The notes under the pieces were generated by a model that saw only the letters and a list, made by a program, of their open reading frames with translations, was not told where the DNA came from and searched no databases. A DNA stretch of 5,630 nucleotides, taken from NCBI GenBank assembly GCA_030838305.1, contig JAUTWY010000624.1, forward strand, positions 1 through 5,630. The letters are read 5' to 3'. The translations under genes and the position numbers were made by a program. Origin of the DNA: Acidobacteriaceae bacterium (GTDB lineage Bacteria; Acidobacteriota; Terriglobia; Terriglobales; Acidobacteriaceae). Within the stretch, counting starts at the first letter, position 1. Every line of letters begins with the position of its first letter. Below are positions 1 through 5,630 of this stretch, one piece after another.

Positions 1-3000
1 CGCAAGTTCCGCAGTGCAGCGGTGGAATCAACCGCCAGCGCCATAAATGTCGAGTAGGGCGAGACCACAGGGCCACCCTCGTCAGGCTTGTGTATGGCGA
101 GCTGGGGCACTCCGAAAGCGTGGTACTGATAATTTCCGCCATCGTCTTTGTCGGAAAAGGCGCACTCGGATATGCCCCATGGGATGCCCTTGTCGTCCGC
201 GTAGGCTCGTTGGACCTGCACCGCTGCGGCGACCGCACGCTCCAAGAGCGTGTTGGGATAAATGCGCATCCAGATGGTCGGCATCAGGTATTCAAACATG
301 GTTCCTGTCCACGAAAGCAGGCCGGCCACTCCCTGGTCGATGACATGAGCCCGGCCAAGCTGAAACCAGCTTTCCTGGGGAATGTCGTCTTTAGCGATCG
401 CAACGAACAAAGCGATGCGCGATTCGCTGGCCAACAGGTCGTAGCACGCGGAGTGCAGCTCATCCTTTTCGACGTCAAAGCCGATCGAGAGCAATCCTCG
501 GCTCTGGTTGAGAAGAAATTCAAAACTCATTTCATCGGCCAGCGTGGCGGCTTGGTGGGCGATATTTTCAAGATCCTCCACGAGGCGTGTGACATGCGCG
601 CGCGCATCTGGCAGCAGGGCCTGCAACTGCAGATAGAGTCCCCGCGTCTTTCCGGGCTCGGTTGCATCTGCGGCTGCCTTCAGGCGGACGGTAAGTTTAT
701 CGATGAAGTCCGCCGTGCGCTCGAGTATAGGAAGATTTTCAGCCCTGCCCTGCGGACCGATCACCGGATCATCTTTCAGAGCGGCGAATTCCGGCAGTTG
801 CCAGGGCGCGTACAGTTGCGCCATGCGACTGACCTGCCTGATCCGCTCATCCGCCTGCTCTTGAAACCAATGCACACTTGCATGCTTGGGATTCAAGGCC
901 CTCTGATGGATGCTCTTCAGGTCAGCATCGGGAACATCCAGAAGGTATTGCAACCAGCTGTCATGCTTGAGGGCGCGCTTCATCGCCGCGAACCTCCGCC
1001 GAGGCAGGGCCCGCTCGGTCGCGAGAAGGTAAAGATGATCGAGAAAGCCATTGCGCAGTGCAGGCTGCAGCACGGGCCGATCCAGGAGTTCCAGGCATCC
1101 CTGCTGCAGCGTCCAGAGGGAAGCTACCAAGTTACCGCTGTCGACGCTCGATACGAACTTGGGAGTAAGCGGGAGCAACGTCTCCGTGTCGTACCAGTTG
1201 AACAGATGGCCGCGAAAGCGCTGCAGTTGCGACACCGTCGTTAAGGTTCGAAGAGTCTGCTGTGCAAATTCCGGCAGCGTCAGGTAGCCGAATTCACACG
1301 CACTCTGGCGAGCATTGAGTAGCAGGCCCAAATTCGTGGGCGAAATGCGGGGAGCGATCTTGAGACTCTTTTCTTCCTCCTGCAGGTTATCGGGAATCAG
1401 CCAGTGGTGTGCTTCCGTGCTGTATTCAGCGAAGTACCGCCAGGTTCGGAGCGAAGCGAGGCGCAGCAGCCATTGATCAGTTTCCGACGCTGGCTTGCGC
1501 GGAGCCCGCGGCGGCCGGTTCAACCATAGGGAAATCGGTTTGCTGAACGCCCATAACAATAGGATCGGCGACGCCGCGAGCAGAGCACGACGCCGTCCAA
1601 ACCATGATAAGAAAAATATTCCCAGCGCAAGCGCCGGGGTCCAACTCAGGTAGATATCCAACACCGTACGCTTGTAACCGGCGAGTTCCGCCTGAGCTGC
1701 GGTTTCCCATTGCAGCAGCCGCTGCTGCGTGATCATGCGGCGAACCAGAGTTCGCACCATCGCATCCATCGACAACAGCGCCTGGTGCGCGAGGAACGTG
1801 ACCATCAACCACACAGTCACGCTTTCGTTCAGAAATCCATTCACCGCATCAATGGCCACCGCGAATTTCCGCTGGACGGCGGCATTTGCACACCCGAAGG
1901 CAAGTTGGCAGACTGCGGGCAAGAACAGGATCGCAACCGTTGCCAGCGTCCAATTCCCCGGCCCGCCCGGCAGACAGAGCCATCCCAACAGCAGGAGGAG
2001 GAACAAGGCAGGTTCCACCATGCTGCGCCGAAGGTTATCGAGAATTTTCCAGCGGGAAACCACCGACAAAGGGTTGGGAACTTTGTGTCCCGATTCTTCG
2101 GGCACGAGCGGCCGCAGCCACTCGGCAATCTGCCAGTCCCCTCTTAGCCAGCGATGCTTGCGCCGATTGTGAGCGCTGTAGTGAGAGGGATAATCCTCAA
2201 TCACCTGGATATCGCTGACCAGGCCCGCGCGGGCATAGGCGCCTTCCACCAGGTCATGGCTCAATAAAGCATTGCGGGGGAATCGGCGGTCCAGCACGCG
2301 GTGAAGCGTTCCCACCTCGTAGATGCCCTTCCCGACAAATATGCCCTCGCCGTACAGGTCCTGGTAGACATCGGAGGCAGCACGGGTGTAAATGTCGAGA
2401 CCGGTCTGTCCTGAATAAATGCTGGCCAGCCGTGAAGCGGACGAACTTTGAACGCTTACCCCAACGCGGGGTTGCAAGATGCCATAGCCGGTAACCACGA
2501 CGCCCCGCTCCGGATCAAGAATCGCTTGATTCAACGGATGCGCCAAGGTTCCGACCATCCGTCGCGCCGACCCGCGCGGCAGTTCGGTATCGGAGTCCAG
2601 AGTAATTACGAAGCGAATGCTGGACAGAATGGAGAGATCGCCAACCTTGACCGGAAAACTGTCGAACTGACCGCGCAGCAAATTATTCAGATCCATCAAC
2701 TTGCCACGCTTGCGTTCCCAACCCATCCACAATCCTTCGCGTGGGTTATACACGGGATGCCGGTGCAACAAGAAGAACGACCCCATCTCTTTTCCACGGT
2801 ACTTCTCGTTCAATCCGCGAATCAAATCCGCACACAGGTCAACCAAAGAGTTGTGGTCCGGCGGTTTCTCCGTTGCATCGGGCAGATCGGTGAGCAACAT
2901 GAAATGAAGATTTGGATCATGGTTGCCCAGGAAACGAACTTCAAGATCATCGACCAACTGCCGAACCTGGTTCTCTTTCAGCAACAGGGTAGGAATGGCA

Positions 3001-4214
3001 ACCACGGTCACGCAATCTGACGGAAGGCCTTCCGAGAAATCGAGCTTGGGAAGAATCTGGGCGGGCAGCAGAAGTGTTGCCAGGTAATTCATGATCTGGA
3101 CGGCACTCTGCGAACTGGGCAATAACACCGCCAGAGTGGACAGAAGGACGAGGCCAAGGGGTGTAGACGGGTCGGTCAAAAGCAGCACGACGCCCAAGAC
3201 AATCGTCAAGGTGAGCACAGCAATGCCGGGGAGATAGAACTCATCCGGATGGCTGCGCAGAAAAGCGCGCATGCGTTGGACAAACGGCGCGCGAAAATCC
3301 ACTCGCAGCTCAAGCTGGCGAGCGCCTTCTTCCAGCAGATAAGTTCCCACATGGGAACGACGCATGGTAACGCGCGGATCTGCGCTCGGTTGCTTCTGCG
3401 CGGCGCGGGCCAATCCAAGCACTTCCCCGGCGACTTCCATTTCGCTGCAATCGGAGTGGTCGGAAATGTTTACCAGCTTTTGCCGGTACATCTCGCGACT
3501 CTCATAATCCATTCGCGAATAAGCTCCGGCTGGATCTTCGCGCAAAATGCGATCGAACCGGATTAGTGGCTCGATGACCACCTTCCACGTAGTTTCTCTG
3601 ATTCCTTTCAGGCTGCGAACCGGCCTGTGCAAACCCTGAGCTTCGCTGGAATTTTCCAGCAGACGCTTCCCGTGTTCCGCGATCTGTTCGAGCAATACCA
3701 GTTTGAGAACCGGAATCATCGCCCACAGCTCCGCCATATTGAGGACTGTGGTGTCCTGAAAGGCCTGGAGATACTCGGCGAAGGTCTCGACATCAAACTG
3801 GTATGCAGTTTCCGCCAGATAGCCTTCGGCGACGGCCGCAATTCTAGGAATCACGGCGCCGGCGGAAGTGCGAACCTGAGGATGCCGTTGAGGACGGTTG
3901 GAGGAATCACATGCATCGGCCAACTCCGCCGCTAACAGGAGAAAGTTTTCGTGCAGCAGGCGTAAGTCGCCTGACACCTGTTCCGAAGGACGAGAACAAG
4001 CCACCGCCAGCAAGGGCTTAATGGCCGCGTCCAGTCTCCGGCAACGCTCACGCAAGGGAGACTCGGTCAGTTGGTCTGGCACCCACACCAGCTTCCGGGC
4101 CAGTTCTGCTGCGCTCGAACTCAGATTGCAGGTATCCGGTGTCATTTTGCCTGTGGGCTCGCGCAGACTCTGGGCCTCTGCGCTGAACAGCTCTAGATGA
4201 CCACTTAATGACAT
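1..4214 (-). CDS. ndvB: Cyclic beta-1,2-glucan synthase (NdvB/ChvB/Cgs family), 3' end outside window
   Basis: Inner-membrane enzyme that polymerises glucose from UDP-glucose into beta-1,2-glucan and closes it into a ring. Hand translation from the ATG at 4214 gives 1404 uninterrupted codons with no stop. Residues 1-325 are soluble and resemble the family N-terminus. Hydrophobic segments lie near 326-346 and 351-367. The GT84 domain covers about 400-720: DSD metal-binding motif at 540-542 (2589-2597), SHDLVEG at 652-658, and RKHRW at 685-689, an (R/Q)xxRW-type motif of processive transferases. More membrane segments lie near 734-750, 755-776, 796-812, 855-872 and 876-893. From about 940 comes the cyclisation module (GH144/GH189-like, Pfam Glycoamylase): NWYDT at 1006-1010, VDSGNL at 1024-1029, YDLLASES at 1258-1265, SWTGTMFEYLMP at 1301-1312 and WGISE at 1346-1350, whose Glu is probably catalytic. 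Family members are about 2,800 residues, so roughly half is missing, including the expected GH94 domain. The start is supported by an AGGA 10 bases upstream. The symbol is family-level; orthology to rhizobial ndvB is not shown. Confidence 0.95.
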   Translation of the reverse strand, partial: MSLSGHLELFSAEAQSLREPTGKMTPDTCNLSSSAAELARKLVWVPDQLTESPLRERCRRLDAAIKPLLAVACSRPSEQVSGDLRLLHENFLLLAAELADACDSSNRPQRHPQVRTSAGAVIPRIAAVAEGYLAETAYQFDVETFAEYLQAFQDTTVLNMAELWAMIPVLKLVLLEQIAEHGKRLLENSSEAQGLHRPVRSLKGIRETTWKVVIEPLIRFDRILREDPAGAYSRMDYESREMYRQKLVNISDHSDCSEMEVAGEVLGLARAAQKQPSADPRVTMRRSHVGTYLLEEGARQLELRVDFRAPFVQRMRAFLRSHPDEFYLPGIAVLTLTIVLGVVLLLTDPSTPLGLVLLSTLAVLLPSSQSAVQIMNYLATLLLPAQILPKLDFSEGLPSDCVTVVAIPTLLLKENQVRQLVDDLEVRFLGNHDPNLHFMLLTDLPDATEKPPDHNSLVDLCADLIRGLNEKYRGKEMGSFFLLHRHPVYNPREGLWMGWERKRGKLMDLNNLLRGQFDSFPVKVGDLSILSSIRFVITLDSDTELPRGSARRMVGTLAHPLNQAILDPERGVVVTGYGILQPRVGVSVQSSSASRLASIYSGQTGLDIYTRAASDVYQDLYGEGIFVGKGIYEVGTLHRVLDRRFPRNALLSHDLVEGAYARAGLVSDIQVIEDYPSHYSAHNRRKHRWLRGDWQIAEWLRPLVPEESGHKVPNPLSVVSRWKILDNLRRSMVEPALFLLLLLGWLCLPGGPGNWTLATVAILFLPAVCQLAFGCANAAVQRKFAVAIDAVNGFLNESVTVWLMVTFLAHQALLSMDAMVRTLVRRMITQQRLLQWETAAQAELAGYKRTVLDIYLSWTPALALGIFFLSWFGRRRALLAASPILLLWAFSKPISLWLNRPPRAPRKPASETDQWLLRLASLRTWRYFAEYSTEAHHWLIPDNLQEEEKSLKIAPRISPTNLGLLLNARQSACEFGYLTLPEFAQQTLRTLTTVSQLQRFRGHLFNWYDTETLLPLTPKFVSSVDSGNLVASLWTLQQGCLELLDRPVLQPALRNGFLDHLYLLATERALPRRRFAAMKRALKHDSWLQYLLDVPDADLKSIHQRALNPKHASVHWFQEQADERIRQVSRMAQLYAPWQLPEFAALKDDPVIGPQGRAENLPILERTADFIDKLTVRLKAAADATEPGKTRGLYLQLQALLPDARAHVTRLVEDLENIAHQAATLADEMSFEFLLNQSRGLLSIGFDVEKDELHSACYDLLASESRIALFVAIAKDDIPQESWFQLGRAHVIDQGVAGLLSWTGTMFEYLMPTIWMRIYPNTLLERAVAAAVQVQRAYADDKGIPWGISECAFSDKDDGGNYQYHAFGVPQLAIHKPDEGGPVVSPYSTFMALAVDSTAALRNL

Positions 4215-4224
4215 TTTTCTTGTT

Positions 4225-4228
4225 TCCT
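4225..4228 (-). promoter_or_regulatory. Ribosome binding site of the glucan synthase, overlapping the exporter stop
   Basis: On the minus strand the sequence TAGGAAACAAGAAAAATG joins the two genes. AGGA shares its AG with the TAG stop of the exporter and sits 10 bases before the ATG at 4214. The purine-rich spacer and the overlap suggest that ribosomes finishing the exporter can start on the synthase (translational coupling). No terminator hairpin or promoter fits in the 12-base gap. The motif is short, so it rests mainly on its position. Confidence 0.6.
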
Positions 4229-5630
4229 AGCGGTAGCTCGATGCTTGCATCTCGAACATTTCGGCGTAACGCCCCCCCAGACTCGCGAGTTGATCGTGAG
4301 TACCTTCCTCAGCAATCTTGCCGTTGGCGAGAACTAGGATGCGGTCGGCGGAACGAACGGTTGAAAACCTGTGTGAAATAAAAAGCGCCATCTTTCCGGC
4401 CGTAAGTTCCGCAAAGCGATGAAACACTTCAAACTCGCTACGCGCGTCCAAGGCGGCGGTCGGCTCGTCAAGAATCAGCAATTGCGCGTCGCGCAGGTAC
4501 GCCCGGGCGAGCGCGACTTTTTGCCATTCACCGCCCGAAATATCTATTCCCTGGTCGAAGCGCCGGCCGAGCATCTGGTCATACCCTAAAGGCAATCTGC
4601 CGATAGTTTGGTCGGCCATGCTCTTTTGCGCCGCGCTTTTCAGGAGCTCGAGGTTGCCCATTTCTTCGACGCGGCCTACCGCTATGTTCTCGAGCGCGGT
4701 CATCTCATAGCGCATGAAATCCTGAAAGATGACACCAATTTCACGATGCAGGTCTTCGAGGTCATACTCTCGAAGGTCAATGCCGTCCAGCAGGATTTGT
4801 CCTTCCGTAGGATCGTAAAGGCGGGTGATCAGCTTCACGATCGTCGTCTTCCCCTGGCCATTTTCACCAATCAGCGCTAGCCGCTCCCCGGTATGCAGCT
4901 GAAAACTAATGCCGTCAAGAACACGGCGCGAGTTTCCCGGATAACTGAAAGAGACGCTTCGGAATTCAAATCCACGAACGATCGGTCGCGGCGCTGCGAG
5001 GGCATTCGGCTTGGACTGGATGGTGGGCTTCATTTCGAAGAATGCCAATAGATCCGTCAGGAATAATGCCTGGTCGCCGATGCCGGCAATGGTGGAGAAA
5101 ATTTGCTCAATGTTGCTGCTGGCTTGCTGAATCGCCAGGGTCAAAAAAGTCATTGAGCCGATGCTCAGGGCGCCGGCGGCGGTGCGCCAAATTACGAAAA
5201 CGTACGCCGAATAATATCCCATGGTCCCGATCATCGACAAGACAGCGCCGGCGACCAGTTTGCGGCGATTCAGTGCGATATTCTGCTCGTAGATCTCATC
5301 GGACAACCGGGTAAATCTCTCCGAGAGAAAATTCCTTAACCCAAACAGTTTCAGTTCCTTGGCGGCTTCCTTGCTCCCGCCCAGCACGCGCAAATAGTCC
5401 AACTGACGCCGCATCGGAGTCTGACGGAAATTCTTGGCGTATCCCAGAAAGGCAAAATGGCTCTCCCCTAGAAATGCCGGGAGCACACCGGCGACCAGCA
5501 ACAACATCAGCCAGGGGGAGAACAACATGATCGATACCGAAAGCGTGATGGTGGTAATGGACTGCTGCACCAGTCGGCCAATCGCCTGAATCATCACCAG
5601 CCGGTCGGTTGCCTGCACCCGCGCGCGTTC
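4227..5630 (-). CDS. ABC exporter, fused permease and ATP-binding domains, 5' end outside window
   Basis: ATP-driven inner-membrane exporter half-transporter, expected to work as a homodimer. The frame is open to the right edge (first residues ERARVQATDRL), so the GTG at 5618 is not the true start; about 130-150 N-terminal residues of a typical 600-residue protein are missing. Counting from codon 5630-5628, hydrophobic helices lie near 24-54 and 124-150, with the long cytoplasmic helical stretch between them. The ATPase domain begins near 218: Walker A GENGQGKT at 255-262 (4845-4868), Q-loop Gln 303, signature SGGEW at 365-369 (a variant of LSGGQ), Walker B LLILDE at 384-389 with the catalytic Glu, AALD D-loop, and H-loop His 420 in ISHR. 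All residues needed for ATP hydrolysis are present. It ends in TAG 12 bases before the glucan synthase, so glucan export is a reasonable guess. The sequence looks like a general exporter subgroup rather than classical NdvA (Walker A in NdvA differs), so the substrate stays open. Confidence 0.95.
   Translation of the reverse strand, partial: ERARVQATDRLVMIQAIGRLVQQSITTITLSVSIMLFSPWLMLLLVAGVLPAFLGESHFAFLGYAKNFRQTPMRRQLDYLRVLGGSKEAAKELKLFGLRNFLSERFTRLSDEIYEQNIALNRRKLVAGAVLSMIGTMGYYSAYVFVIWRTAAGALSIGSMTFLTLAIQQASSNIEQIFSTIAGIGDQALFLTDLLAFFEMKPTIQSKPNALAAPRPIVRGFEFRSVSFSYPGNSRRVLDGISFQLHTGERLALIGENGQGKTTIVKLITRLYDPTEGQILLDGIDLREYDLEDLHREIGVIFQDFMRYEMTALENIAVGRVEEMGNLELLKSAAQKSMADQTIGRLPLGYDQMLGRRFDQGIDISGGEWQKVALARAYLRDAQLLILDEPTAALDARSEFEVFHRFAELTAGKMALFISHRFSTVRSADRILVLANGKIAEEGTHDQLASLGGRYAEMFEMQASSYR

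Noticed and set aside
90..1244. 384-codon open frame on the plus strand
   Set aside because: It lies wholly antisense to the glucan synthase, whose frame shows clear family motifs across the same bases. The translation resembles no known protein and is a by-product of GC-rich codon use.
1710..2218. Three overlapping plus-strand open frames of 110-147 codons
   Set aside because: They are antisense to the membrane block and the end of the GT84 domain, low in complexity (rich in Gln, Arg and Pro), and mutually overlapping. Shadows of the real gene.
2448..3020. 190-codon plus-strand open frame
   Set aside because: Antisense to the GT84 catalytic core, including its DSD motif. No recognisable domain.
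284..3726. Several short minus-strand open frames suggesting a broken gene
   Set aside because: They are in other frames of the same strand. The synthase frame was translated through the whole stretch and is open throughout, so the gene is neither a pseudogene nor frameshifted in this window.
4215..4226. Possible promoter or terminator between the two genes
   Set aside because: Twelve bases are too few for either; only the ribosome binding site is supported.
4608..5314. Two 90-codon plus-strand open frames
   Set aside because: Antisense to the exporter's ATPase and membrane domains, with no family resemblance.

Overview
The window lies inside one leftward (minus-strand) operon and is almost completely coding. 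It holds two genes, both cut by the window edges. There is no RNA gene, mobile element, CRISPR array or intergenic stretch longer than 12 bases. Base composition is moderately GC-rich (roughly the high fifties per cent by eye). The proteins and GC level fit a Gram-negative soil or environmental bacterium. The wording of the ABC protein reminds me of Acidobacteriota homologues, but that is a weak inference; Proteobacteria or a related phylum are also possible.

Right part (about 4227-5630, minus): the C-terminal three quarters or so of a one-chain ABC exporter (membrane domain followed by ATPase domain). Its start lies beyond the right edge. All the ATPase motifs are present and look intact.

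Left part (1-4214, minus): the first 1404 codons of a very large cyclic beta-1,2-glucan synthase (NdvB/ChvB/Cgs family). It contains a soluble N-terminal region, a membrane pair, a GT84 glycosyltransferase domain, a second membrane block and the first part of the glucoamylase-like cyclisation domain. The frame was translated by hand from its ATG to the window edge and has no stop or frameshift. The rest of the cyclisation domain and the expected GH94 phosphorylase domain must lie beyond the left edge.

The exporter stop codon and the synthase start codon are 12 bases apart, and the synthase ribosome binding site overlaps the exporter stop, so the two are almost certainly co-transcribed and probably translationally coupled. 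The simplest model is that the synthase builds a beta-1,2-glucan from UDP-glucose at the inner membrane and the neighbouring ABC protein moves it, or a related product, to the periplasm, as NdvA/ChvA does for NdvB/ChvB in rhizobia and agrobacteria. That substrate link is inferred from position only.
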